NCBI GenBank assembly: GCA_020091685.1
Contig: CM034605.1
Location: 11,294,218 to 11,358,217 of the forward strand
Length of the DNA stretch: 64,000 nucleotides
DNA from: Lutjanus erythropterus
Lineage: Eukaryota; Chordata; Actinopteri; Lutjaniformes; Lutjanidae
Reading direction: 5' to 3'
Part shown: positions 32,801 to 46,911 of the stretch, piece after piece
Layout: the number at the start of each line of letters is the position of its first letter
Numbering within the stretch: the stretch's first letter is position 1
Translations under genes and position numbers: made by a program
Notes under the pieces: model-generated
What the model was told of the DNA's origin: nothing
Database searches by the model: none
What the model saw: only the letters and a program-made list of their open reading frames with translations

Positions 32801-35800
32801 ACCCGAATTCAAACTTAACAGCTGTAGGTTTTGTCATGTTTTATGTTGTTTTAGTGTTTCTTTTGTAGCTTAGCCCATTGAACTCGGCATTAGCTTGTTG
32901 CACAGCTAATGTGGTTCTTCCCACAGGCTGGGGTGATGCTGGACTAATGTTGCAACATGGAGAGACAGTTGAGAGAAACTGTGTGAACGTTAAGCTTCAT
33001 TTGAAGAAACGAAATAACAGGAGTAGTAGTTCAGCTGCCAGGAACTGTTTTTCATGTTGCCTTTTGTAGACGTTTATATGGGAGTGCTTCATTAGCTCAG
33101 CTAGCTTTAGCTTTGTTGTTGCTCAATGACCCTTGCCAGTTTGTGCACTTGAGTGTGTTACGGCTCTATGCAGATTTACTTGATAGATATGCCCCGAAGA
33201 TAAAAAAAAATAGCTATGTGTGAAAAATAAAGGGCCAAATAACAGGAATTCATTTGCTTGGCAACGCTGCACAACTTTAATTAGCACCCATTCAGGCTAC
33301 CAGGTAGCATGGACTGTGGCTAAAGATTTTTTTCCACATTGATTAATTGATTGATGTAAGAGAGGGTAGAATTTCAGTTGACCAAGATTTTATTTGGTTG
33401 ACTACAGTCCTAGAGTATTTGAAGTATAATTAGATCTACTAGAATAAACTAATAAAATAAAAAAAACTATTTCTCCTACTTAAATCAAATGCACTGTCAA
33501 ACACAAACAGTTTGAGTAATTCCCTCAATAATACAGTAATGGTAACCTTACACCACACAGAAACATAAAACCAGTTGCAATATGCCAGTGTGTATCCTGT
33601 TTTCATTCTGAAGTAAAAATGTTTGTTTAATGTACAGTACGCCTTCCTGTGGGGGTATATGTGTGAAAGTGTCCCAGCTGAACAGTCTGTGGGGGAGGAA
33701 CAGGGACAACTACGGTCGAACAAACATAGAAGGAAGAGAAAACAAACATTGGAAACATGGCCATGAACAGAACCCTGCTGGAGCTGGAGCTGAGCTGCCC
33801 CGCAGGCACCTCTGGGACTGCGGTGACCTCCGGGGGTCACCGAATGGAGCCTGACACCACAACAGCTGTTTATAAAAGCAGACAGGCTGGGAGGAGACGG
33901 CTGGGGGAAGCATCTACGGTAGGGAGATGAGGCCACGAACTCTAATGTCGTACAGCACAGAGGGCCAGTTCACCGGCCAGTTACAGCTCCTTGAGCTGGC
34001 CGTATGTCTGCTGCTTATCTGGCCTTTTCTATTACAAGTCCTCTAATCCTCTGGCAGCAAGTTCCACAAGTCTTTAACACTCAGTCTATTTCTCTTTTAG
34101 CATCATTCATTTACAGTGATGTGAGGGAGGAAGAGAATATATAAAATATATAATAAAATTAGGCTCATCAAGTTTTAAACTAACTGGCTCGCTCAGCTAG
34201 CTTGACCTGTATTACTGTAAGCACACACTCATTGTAGTCACTGCATCAGTTGTTCTCATCTGATCTCAGTTGATGCTAAATACACGGACTGACAGCCTAG
34301 TGCTGTGAATGAGGAAGGGAAATGACAACACTGAGTTGTATGCGTCACTGTTGAATTACTAGCGTGTTTTGCTTTTCATGGTGTGAGTGTGATTCATAAC
34401 AACTGGGAATGCTGCGTAGCAAATAAGTCAGCATCTGACTACAGCATGACGTGAACACAAAGGGAAACAGGAGCTAAAGAATCATCACAGAAATGAGATT
34501 GCATAGATGTGTGAATTGAGATTGTGATTTTGTTTTAAGAGGATCTGTGCCCTCTGTAGATATAAATAGCTCATTCTAAGTTAATAAAAAACATAATTAT
34601 TATTTTCAGGTGATTATACATTAATGAAAACATAATAATGAAAATTATTTTGTTATGTTGTTTCTGCCAATAAATCCTGCTAAATCTTACAGTGGACCTT
34701 TAAAAGGAACAATCCCAAGAATTACAGAAGATTTCATAAATAAAACAAGCAGAAATTCTCACCTTCAGTTGTACTGTTCAAGTCTGACAAGGGTAGACTC
34801 TGCAAAACAGGAAAGAAAACAAAACAAAATTATGATTATTTAATGTGGTTTGCTGTGACTAGATTAAAACCTTTAATCTTTTAGTTGAGAATGAAACAGA
34901 TAATGTAAAGCATTAGGGACATTACACCTTCCACACGCCTTCATACATCTACACATCTGTGTCCTCTAGTGGTGAGAACTGGAACTACAATGAAATAAAG
35001 TAGATGATCACACACCTTTTTTTCTCCAGCCTGCAGTGGAAAAGTCTGTCTGACGAGCAGCAGATCCAGTCTCATATAGTATATCACTACTCCTCTGTCT
35101 GCCAACTGTTTAGGTTCAAAACCTGTTTCCTGTGGTGTAAGATTCAGCTGTCTATTTATTTTCCCATTGATGGCTTTCCCCTCTGTCTTGATTTTTTCCC
35201 ATCACCCCATGATAAACAGACTGCATTTCTCATTTGCCTGGGAAAACATAAAACCTCTAGTTGACTCCATCTCAGGAAGGGAAATCACACGTTTGATAAA
35301 ATACCCTCCAGCAGAAGAGCTGGACCAGTGGCGGCAGACAACCTGCCTCCGCAATCTCTCCTCCTCATCACTGGTGTTACATTTCAGTCTCTGTGTAGCA
35401 CGCACACCTGATGACATTTATACTGCAACACTGAGAGTTAGATTAACTGAATGTGTTGGACAAAAAGTTGTTATATAATAGCAACAAGACAGACAAGAAC
35501 TTTTCCAAACGTTGGCAGTAAGGACTGACTAGCGTCAGCACACTGCTGCACTGAGCTGTTTTTTTCCAAAGTATGTGATTAAAGAGGAATGTCCTGCTTT
35601 AATGATGATGATGCATTCACACTCACACAAACATTTCAGAGGTTCCCGTAAAGCTGTCACTGAGATAGTGAAGTGCATTTGAGACAGATCTGTCCTCTCT
35701 GCAACAGAACATATTGTATGACAGAGCCTGACTGATAGTGAAGCCAATTATATAACTATTATTATATATTATCTGGCCAATACTCTTTATTCAGAATATA

Positions 35801-38800
35801 ACATACAGAATACAGAAATACTAAACACACATTTTTGCAATGATCCCTCAAATGTGGTTATCAAATAAACGTAGAAAAGATATGTAATGAAAGCGGGATA
35901 TATCACAATTTAACAACAAACTTGATGTCAGGACACTGAAACAGTAAACTTCATTGTTTTTTTTATAATTTGCCTATAAATACCTAGAAATAAAAAAGAC
36001 ACTTAGAACAAAATATATAGTTTAGGCCTGTATTAAAGGTCAAATGGAGTTAAAATGTGTTTTTATCACATATGTATTGTGCTACACGTCATGTATACAA
36101 CATTATCTGGTCCAACAATGACCAAAAAAATAATAATTTTGTATAGATTCTCAGGTATTTGTAATGTTTGTCTTTTCTAGAAAACAAAAACTCTTGAATG
36201 ACTCATCCTGCGTTCAGGAGCGTACGCTAACAAAACAGTAACTTAATCATTTTATTCTGTGAAGCTGGATCATATTTTATGCTCAGCTTCAACTCCTGAT
36301 GATTTAATCACAGAGTTTCCTGATGGACAGACGGCTTTAGTTTAGTTGTTACTACAGTAGCTAATCGTAACTGTTAGCTGCTGTTCGTGGGAAACAGAAC
36401 CAGGTTCAGCAGTCAGTGAACACTACCGGTCACCAGCCGTGTTAACTGGGAACTGTCAGTTTGGGAAGAGTTAGGACTGCTTTAGCTGCATGGCGGGGGC
36501 TGTAACAACAGCATTACTGGCTGCTGTATATGCCAATCAGTGCAGTAAGTCCCTCCCTAGCTGCCTATTATACAGGAAACATGTAACCAACAAGCACTTT
36601 GTTAGCTGTTTCATATGAACTAGGCCGATATATCAGTGGGACTCCACCGTATGACAGATATGAACAGCTACAGAAGAGCTTCCGTGCACTTAGGTTTAGT
36701 CCTTCCTGTGTTAGGGGGCTCTGTACAAGGGTCTCCCTTTTCCTCCAAAGTGGCTGCTCATCTAATGTACAGCTGTTGCTCTGACAGAGGAGTCGTTCTA
36801 TAGAGTGACATTCACTGAACTGTGTCGGTTTTACAACAGCACCACAGGATAAGAGCTGCACGAGCAGATTCTGCTTCATGCTCAGCATGGGAAAGTCACA
36901 GTTCAGTTTAACTTATTGAAGTCACTTCCCCTCTCCGTGGCATTGATTTTTTTTTTTTATATTCTGTCTCCAACAATGCCAGGCAGATCAAATAAATCCT
37001 TTGGCATATGATCTGCTCTCTCTCTTGTTGTCTATGCGTGTTCATGAGGCCGCTCCACATCACAAGGCCTTTTTGGCTCTGGATCCGCGTTGCCATTCAG
37101 AAATGTGGTGAGGATTTCTGACCTCGGTCATGGGTTAAGCCTTGACATGGCGAGGAAGCGTCTTTGGCACCTCCTGTGGTTGAGAACAGAGGAGTGAGCT
37201 GGCCACAAGACGCTGCCAGATTATAAAAGGCTGCATGAAGATCCTCACGTAGCCATTCCTTCCTCATGGTGCACTTACAGTATTACTGAATGATTAATGG
37301 TGACTGGGAGGTTATTCAGCTCTGCTGGAACAGGGAGAGCCTCTTTACATCACTAAATGTGTATAAACTTGTCTAATAAATCCCAGTGGCAGGATTGCTC
37401 TCTAAGTAGTCCTCTCACTTCAGTCCCTGATGACCTTTTTCAGGGAGGTTTGACTCGTCCTTAGTGAGGGGCTAGCGTTGCCGTGTGTCATTTTCATTTA
37501 TTGTTTTCATAATGTGGGTGTTAAGACCTCTGAGACTAACTGTGATTAAGGGCTATGCAAACTTGACTTGACCTGACTATAAATTCCTCTGCTCTTGGCT
37601 AATAATGGAATACCTCGACCCAGTGTGCTCTGTACTGCATGTGCAACATCTGGGGTTTGGAAAATACAAAAACTGTTGTGAAATCATTTAAATTCCAATC
37701 CAGATTAAAAACAACAACAGCACCACACAAAGGAAAAAAATATCTCCACTGTGCAGGGTCTATTTTCTGCACAATCTAACACAAAATATATTCCTATTGA
37801 TGCACAATTAAACATCAAAGACAATGCCCAAAAGCAACTGTGGAGGGAAATATGTAACTACTAAATTGCAGCTAGAGGTTGATTTTTATTACAATTTATT
37901 TGGTAACATCAAATGTGTAAGGAGCAATCTATGATATATATTTACATTGAAAAAATGGATGCTAAAGTGAGGAAGAGATAGATGAGTGATATAATGTTGG
38001 GGTTAAAGGGATAGTCCAAATTTTATTATGTGGGGTTGTATGGGGTGCTTCATAATTCGCAGTCAGTGTATTACCTACAAATGATGTCAATCGATATGCC
38101 CCCAGTTTGTAGGAGCCACCTAAAAAAGGGCCCTTTCTGATGGGAAATATAAGCCAAATATCTCTCTCACCAACACCTTTCCCAAAAACAGTAAATTTAG
38201 CTCACAGAACATAGGAACTTAGTTTGTTTATGCTATTGTGTGACTTTGGTGAGTCTGAACAAACCTTTAAACACTAAAGTCACACAATAACACTAATAAA
38301 CTTACCGATCTAGGCAGCTGTTGACCAGCAACTCATGTGTTCTGCAAATTAAAAGTACTGTTTTTGCCTGTGGAGTTTGGTCAGTTTGGAGAGAGATGTT
38401 TAGCTTATATAACAGCAGTTTCCTGCAAGAAAAGACTAACAGCAAAGTAAAGTGGTTAAAATACTTTTAATACTTTTTTTGTAGGCTGATCCTGAATGAA
38501 CTGAACAGTTCATTGCCTGGCTTCCTACACCAGCACTCCTACTGAGTCTCCAAAGTGAAGCAATGCCATTTACTGTAGATAATACACTGACTATAAATAA
38601 GTACCGCAAACAACCACACTTCAAAAAAAATCTGAACTATCCCTTTAAATAGTGGGCAGCTCATAGATGTTTCACTGACGTGTGTCAAAGTTGTTATGAG
38701 ATGAATCACCAGCCTGCAATTACGTTTGATTACTTGCGTAATCATGTCAAATGTCAAAAATGAGAAATACCCAAAGTGGTTTGCTAACATTGCTCATTAC

Positions 38801-41800
38801 TCTGAACAACAGCATGAAAGAATCATAGATCATAATCATACAATTTCTAACATGGAATTTGAGCTTGTAAAAGCATTCAGTTACTGCATTTGAGATTTAT
38901 TGTAAGTGACAGTTGGCACTTTTACTTGAATAAATTAGTTAAATATGGTTACTGATTAACTGCCCTATCTTTTGTGCCAGAGAACTTCAGTGGAGAAGCT
39001 ATTCTCATTAGTTAACATGCTGGATATTTGATCAGGGTCATACTCCCCCTGCCCACTCTGGTCACTGTCCCATAGTTGTTTGACCTTGTTTGCAGCTCCT
39101 CGGAGACCTTTATCTAACCAAGATGGACCAGACTGCAGAAAAACGGACAAGGAATTTAGTTTGAACAAGAAAAGGATAGATTAAAACATCTATAGCAGTT
39201 ACATCAGTAATGAAGCTGTGGCAGTTAGGGGCTGACATGCTTGATTGCAAAGTCGCTTTGTAAACTAGTCTGGCCTGTTTCTAAAGTCTCTGGTGAGAGT
39301 TTATAAGCTGCTGGCTGAGAGTTTTGTCCGTCCTCTGGGTCAGATCAGAGGACCTGTTGTGTCCCTGGGCTCCTGCTGTCAGGCCGCAGAGGCTCCGGGC
39401 CTCATTACTCTAAAACTCCCACACAGCTGAACTGCGTCATCTTTAACCTCTTCGCTTAACTCCATCTGTCAGAGGAAGGGCAGCGTGCGTAGGGAGCGAA
39501 AGCAAAACATGATTGGGACCCAGCATAATGGTCATAAAAGATTTTTCAACTTTATGGGTCAAGCTAGGGAGGGGGGGTTTATGGGTAATTCAACAGCAGG
39601 TACTCTGGCCAGTAGCCAAGAAGATCTGGACAGCAGCCAGCTGGTTCCATAGAGTGTTTCCCAAAGAGAAACGGAGACGACTTACAGATGTAAAGTAATG
39701 AAAATCCAATGCAGATATTTTTTTTTTTTTTGACAGTTTAGTCTAAAAGATATGACAACTTCTTGCGACATGACTGGACTTGAAGATTCTGCAGACTTGG
39801 ATTAAGTAAACTAGGTTTCTCTTTTCCTTTGGATTGCACAACAGCAATGATCGTAAGGGTGGTTTGTTTCCAAATAATGTGAAATGAAATGTATTTGAAG
39901 AAGCCAAGTGAACCACTTTCACTATGCTTTAAATCCAGATAATGAAATGCAATAATAGACAAAGACTTGAAAACATTTTACATGAAAACATCAGCCATGA
40001 CCGGGTTGTTGGGTCGCAGCTCTTGCAACAGAGTTGTTGAATTAAGTCAAACTTTTAGTATTAGTGCCGAGCATGAGAAAAATAAACCAGAGGAGGAGGA
40101 TTTTTATTTTATTTTGCATCATGCAAATTAAGTCAAAATGTCGAGAATAAAGTGGAATATCATGTTGAGAATAAAGTCAAAATGTCAACAATGAAGTTGA
40201 GATGTTGAGAATAAAGTTGAAATACGTCGATAATCAAGCTGAATGACAAAAAAGTTGAAATGTCAGAATAAAGTTACTTCAACTTTATTCTTGACATTAT
40301 TCTCAAAATGCAAAATTAAAAAAAAAAAAACTTTCACTAAGTTTTTTCCCTTATGCTTGGCCCTAAATCTCCTCTAAGAGTAGTTCCAAGTAGCTAATTC
40401 TGTTCAAAATGCTTTTATTTTCATCAATCGAAATCAGTCATCGCAGCAGTTCTTTGGCAGTTGGTACATTGTGGCTGAGAAAAAAATTCCACCATCATTT
40501 CACAAGAATTTCACCATATTTGGTGTAGTTTGAATAGGAGAGGGATAAAAAAAAATTATGAAGATCATTGTTAGTGATAAAATATGAAAATCAATACTAA
40601 TATAAATGTAGTATCAGATTTGTAGACCTATATCAAAGCCCCTTTATCATTAGCTTGCACAATGATCACTTTCAAGTTGAGTCAACAGACTGAAGGCTTC
40701 AGCTGGCAAAGTCTTTCAGCAGACTCGCTGGTAACAGCAAACTGAGTGATATGTCTTGTAATTTCAGTGTACTGTCCTTGGATTAATTTGGTATGGTTTT
40801 AGAAAACCCCTTCTTCTTGACTCTGGCAAATAATAATCCAAGCTCAATTGGGCATCATGCCATTATTTACATTGCTTTCCAGAAGGGTCTACTTTCAAAC
40901 TTAACCTTATACGGTGAGGGCGACAGTGTGGATAAACAAGCCACAGATGAGATGCAGGCTTATGGTTTGGTAATCTCGGTCAACTAAATCTGTTCTTTAA
41001 CAGAACAGTTTGGTGATTTGGGGGATGCATGCAGAGGGGAAATTCAGCAAAAAAATCTTAAAAAAAAAAAAAAAGCAAAGCTAGCAAACGTCCCAGTCAT
41101 AATCCAGACCAGTAAAGCACCTGCATCTCCAGCTTCACTCAGTGAAAATATATAGGCCTGGGGTTGGGATAGTGTCCTGGTTTTGGTCTGACTGAAGCTC
41201 GACTGTGAACACGAGACCACACAGGACAGAGAGCACTAAAGCAGAACAAGTGAATACAAACACAGAGACAGCCAGACGAGTGAGAAACAGCGCTACCTCC
41301 CTGCCTCACTGATCCTCCTCATCCATCCTTTATCGAGAGCCAGATTCCACATCATCAACACCATGACCACGACATTAATTCTCAGGCCTCTCACAGGGCC
41401 TGCAGGTCACTGTATCTATTCTCCACTGCTACAAAAGAAGGCCAGGTTCTGTTTTGTATACATGCGGTGGGTGAACCTACAATGACAGCGGTGCCATTAC
41501 AGGTCTGACAGTCTCCAGCTGGGTCTCTAGGGTGGTCAGGTCAGGGCTTGTGATCATAGAGCATTGCCAAAACACCAAGAAATGTTAACAAAGCATGTGG
41601 TGAATGTGCCACAACAATTTCCCAAGCAATGTGGGTCAATGGCGCCTCTGAAATCCAGAGTTACTCTACAGAAATTTCTGGCACACTTTAAGCTGGGCTG
41701 TGATACAAGTCAAGGCCACAAAGTAGCATAAATAAACATGTGTTACTGTATGATTTTAAAATACATACAGTGCCTTAACCATATATTTTAACAATCATGA

Positions 41801-44800
41801 AACACCAAATGGGTACTTAATCCTGCATAGTTTTTCTGTTTCCAGTTCTCTACTTGTTTATGCTCAGTTGGTGATTGCTAGACGAGAAGACCAATCTGTT
41901 TGTTAATGTTGAGATGAAATGAAAAATGCCTTTTTAACCCTATTAGATCGCATGCCCAGTCATTTTTAGCACCTATCTGACAATATATGCTGCAAAAAAA
42001 AAAGATGAAGTGACCTTATAGTGTAGTCTTAAACCAAGAAATTTCTCCTAATAATATCATGACATCCACCAAACAATCAGTCTTCAACTTTTAGCAACAC
42101 AGGACTAAGATTAATTAGTTAGCTAGCTAGAAACAGCACGGTATGTAGGATTTGATGCCACCACTTTCAATGTTAAAATCAATTTTCTCTTGTCTTTCTT
42201 TCCTGTTTCACTCTGAAATACATCACAATACAGAAACAAGATATTCTTGAAATGTAATTTCATCAGCAGCTAGTTAGCTTAGCTTAGCTTAGCTTAAAGA
42301 CTAGAAACAGAGGGGACAGCTATTTTGGCTCAGTCCAAAGGTAACAAAATCTACTAGCGCCTCTCCAGCTCATTAATAGACATATTATATCTTGTTGGTT
42401 TAATCCAAACAAAAAACCAAGATGCAATAATAACAAACTGTGGTTTTATGATGCTTCGTGTGCTGTATCTTGTCTTGGCTGGGAGAAGTTATTTGGCTGT
42501 TTTTTCTTGGTCTCAAAGTGATGAAAAGAATCCACAAAGTTGCTGTGCCTTACTGAAATGGAACCTGGCCTCCAAATGAAAACTTGACATTTTTGTACAG
42601 ATTACAAGCTAGCTTTCCTGTGAACTGACCTGTGTTAAATCCCGCCTTGTTTTTTCTCTGTGCTCCAGTAACAGTTGAGTAAACTTAGTGCCCAGTAGAA
42701 GCTCGACCTTCTCTCTTCCTATTTCCTGCACTTTGAAATGCTACATCTAGGCTCGTCTGTATGGAAATGGAAACTATATTTTGACGATGGTTAAAAGACG
42801 TTGCTGGGAAATCTGTAAAAGCCACTGATAGCCACATCTTAAATTAGCTAAATTTAGCAAAGCGCTGACGGACTGACTAACAATTGATGTAGATTGGTGA
42901 TTAGTGTTTTGCTAATATTACCTGTCAGATGTAATTAGCTAGATAAAAATTGATGTAGATTAACTAGTTAGTCAGCCGGCATTATGCTAACATCAGCAAA
43001 CTTAAGATGTGACTGTGGCTTTTACAGGTCCCCCAGCAACATCCCTTAACCTTTAAATTTTGATTTTCTTTTCAATGTAGACAAGCCTTGCACATAGCAT
43101 ATCTAAAGGCAGGAAACCGGAAAGGAGAGAGTTGACCAATGTTCTAAAAGGGTCAATTATGCTAACTGTCTCTTGGCTCTTTAATGCACACATTTGAGAG
43201 TGGTATCTACTACTCAGCAAGAAAGCGAATAAGCACATTTCCAAAATGTCAAACTATTCCTCCTCCTAAGATTCTTTTTCACGATAAAGATAATTATATC
43301 CTTTAATATTATATTTTGGCCTCTGCAGTGAGTTTGGAAACATTACAAACAATCATGTGTTCTTGGAGTGGTTGTCTAGTTTCTGAATAAAAAAGTAAAA
43401 TAGGGTCAACTGACAGTGAAGAGGTAAGGGTCCATAAAAATGTTGATTTAGATAAACACCATTTCCTCAGTATAAGTCCATTAATGCATGCACAAATGTC
43501 CCCCTTAAGACACACACACACAAACACACACAACTACTGCATAAACCATGCACATCATCCGCAAACATACACACACACACGACACAGGTCTTGAGATAAG
43601 GCTGACCGGTGGTAATTGTGGTCTCTATTACAGTAAACGCTGTTCTCCCTGTGTAAACCACAGTAAATTACATCCAGATGGGAGATTAAAGCTTGGTGAG
43701 TAGACGGCTGCCCCGAGCGCCACCGCTCCTCCTCCTCCGCAGGAGGAAGGAGAAATCCATATTTCCTGATTGCGATTGCGACCCTCCCTTGGGCCGGGAC
43801 ATTACAACTAGGGAGAAATACCACAACAACACAAGTAAGAGCCCTATCAGTCAGCAGGTCACTACCACTACATGACCCTGCATGTAGACAGCTGCAAAGA
43901 TGTGCAAGCGTGTGAGAGAGCCAGAGAGAAGTTTTTAAGAGTTTTTAATGTTTGATTGTGGTTTACTAAGCTGCATCTCAATTTAAAATTAACTCTGTTT
44001 GATCATGAAGAACTGAAACCTGCTCATGATTTTTACCGTTGATGTTTTGGATGTTTATGAATCACTTTTTCTAATGAAACTCAATTGTAACTGGAAATGT
44101 GACATCATGCCATCTACACTTGGAAAAACACACCGTAAACACAAACACAGGCACATGTTCTGCAATACAGATGGTCAGACTCAAATATTGTTTTGTGAAC
44201 TTAAAGGAAACACCTGCGTAACGTCACGTCCTGCCACACACAGATACAAGCGCAGGAGCTGAGACTCAAGAGACATTTTTGCTCAAAGACACCAGGAAAA
44301 TACTTCACGGGTGAAGTGATGAGTTTAACCGCAAAGTCAAATGAATTAGGACAGATGTTTTTCCTATATTTGGTGTCTATGACCTTCCTTAAAACAGACA
44401 AAGAATGTGTAATCTCATACCAAAGAGGCTTACAGTTCTTATCCTCCACTGATTTCTCCAGCACTCAAGTGGAAATGCTGACTAACAGTAACTATTGATG
44501 AAAAATTTCACTTGCATTCTTATGTACACAGTCACTATGACAATAAAGACGAGGTATTGCACACAGACAATCTCTTTGTTGTGCTTTTAATAATAAGGTG
44601 GGGAAATATGTCGAATGGGCAGGAGCCAACAGGCACTGCAGATTCTGGCAAAGCTCTTCCAATCTCAGAGTGAAGCAGGATTTAAGCAGTAATATTCAGT
44701 GTTGTAGTTTAAACACAGGCACATGCACACACTCTGCACACGCACAGTGTGTAGTTTATAGTTAAACACAGGAAGTGCCAACAGGAGAATGTGTCAAGGA

Positions 44801-46866
44801 ATGTGAACAAAATAACCGGTGGATGACAGTTTTATCATATTCTCCACTGGACAGCCTCACTGACAGGGTGACCAAGAGGGCACCATTGTTCAGAAGGGAA
44901 ACCCAGGTGCTTCCACTTTCTATCAAGAGCAACATATGTAAGAGACCAGGACAGTTTCAAGAGAGTGAATCACAACTGTACATGTCAATAGAGAGCACAC
45001 ATGGTCTGAAATCACAGGTATCAAGACAATGTTCCATCATTTGTATTTGCAATTTTTAAGCTGTTTGTTGATAAATCACGACATGATATTTCTTATGCAA
45101 AAGGTAACTGCATCTAATGACTGTGTATAAATTCATCATCACTGATCTATGTAGATGCATAATTTGTATCCTCAGCAGCAGCCATGTCCTACTTATATAC
45201 TATAACACCAATGACTGTTTGCATAGTGTTATGTTTGTAGTTGTCAGCTTTGAACATGTTGGATCTAAAAAGGTCTTCGTCTTGGCACCACATGTCCATA
45301 ACTTAGTTGTGTTTAAAAACAAAATAATAATGACAACATGGAAACATAGTACAATGAATAGCACCAACAGACTCCTTTTTCCCCTCCCACATGTCAGAAA
45401 CGAAACTAAGACAACAACTCTATGGCAACTCTGAGGGGAGACACTACCTCAAATACAGCAGGCTTTTAATGTTACAATGGCTGAGGGCTCAGTGGTCGAT
45501 GACTGTCAGTCATCGTGATGGACAATGGCACCATCCATCGGCACAATACTAATGACAGCTCATTTCCACAAAGGAACGACTACTTTTAGTTCTAAAATAT
45601 AGTGCACCAGTGATACCCAGAGTATGGCCTGCAGTCAACTGGTGGTCTGTGAAGGTCCAACAGGTTGGCCTTGAGAGGTAATGAAAAATAAATGAACAAA
45701 AATTTTCAATTTTAAAAGGAAATGATCATAAAATATTTATGATTAACAAAGAAAAGCAATCAGAATTACTAATTGCCTGTAGCACAGTGGTAAAATTATT
45801 TTAAAATCCTGAAGTATTGGAAATAACATTTGTTGTCAGTTAGCGAAAAGAATTCATATTTAATGGCTGCACAGCCCACTGCTGTCTACAACACTTCCTC
45901 GGCTTCTGCCTCTTTCTTAAGAGGTACATTATTACAACCTCCTTCAGTGTTGCCATGCTTGTTGTTGTCAGAAACTTTTGGCTTTTCTTCTATGGGATAA
46001 CTTTTGACTCTGAGCAGCACACTCTAGTGGATGTATTGCAAAACATCCATTCCAAAAGATGCATGGAAATACGTCATTTGAAACTGACGTATCTATTTTT
46101 GTATGTAAACAGAGCATAAATAAGGCTTTAAACTCTCAAAATAAAGCTTACTGAGAAACATTTCAGGTGACAGTCGTGGTTTGGTTATGGTTTAGGCAAC
46201 ACAATGACTTTGGGAAAACATCATACGCTGGGTTAAAATGACTACTTCCTTACAACAATCAGCACTGAATACTGGCCTCACACAGGAACCAAACCAGTCT
46301 CTTGTGTAAAAGTCCTGTGTTATTACCTATCCATCCACCCAGACCTCCTCCTAACATGGACTTTCTCACTCTTCAAGGTCCAGGTTTGTGGCCACTCTAG
46401 GCTCTCCTACACGCTTGGAAGGAGAGGTTAGATGGCTCGCCAGATGCTACTAAATCCTACACACTGGCGCTTTAATACTACATTTGTCCTTTGCTCATAT
46501 CATTATCGCCCCTTTCTGGAATTGCACTTCCAAGCATGCATGTACTTTTCTTACCTAGAGGAGGCAAAATGTGATACAGACATGGTATCTAGTGGAGTGG
46601 TGCGTCTATTTCACACTTTGGCCTGAGACTGATGCATGATGGGACATAAGTAGGCATTACGTTATCCATGAGGTCACAAGAAACAAAAGGTTCAGTCCTG
46701 CTGTAATACACTGTTATAACAATCTAACAAGCTTAAATCAATATGAAGAATAAAACAACATGCAATAAGCCACAATAAACATCTGCCTTGCTTCATTAAA
46801 CACATTTAAATCACAGAGGATTTCCTTTGATAATAAATGACTGCATGTTATACACACACACACAAA

Positions 46867-46911
<45 letters not shown>

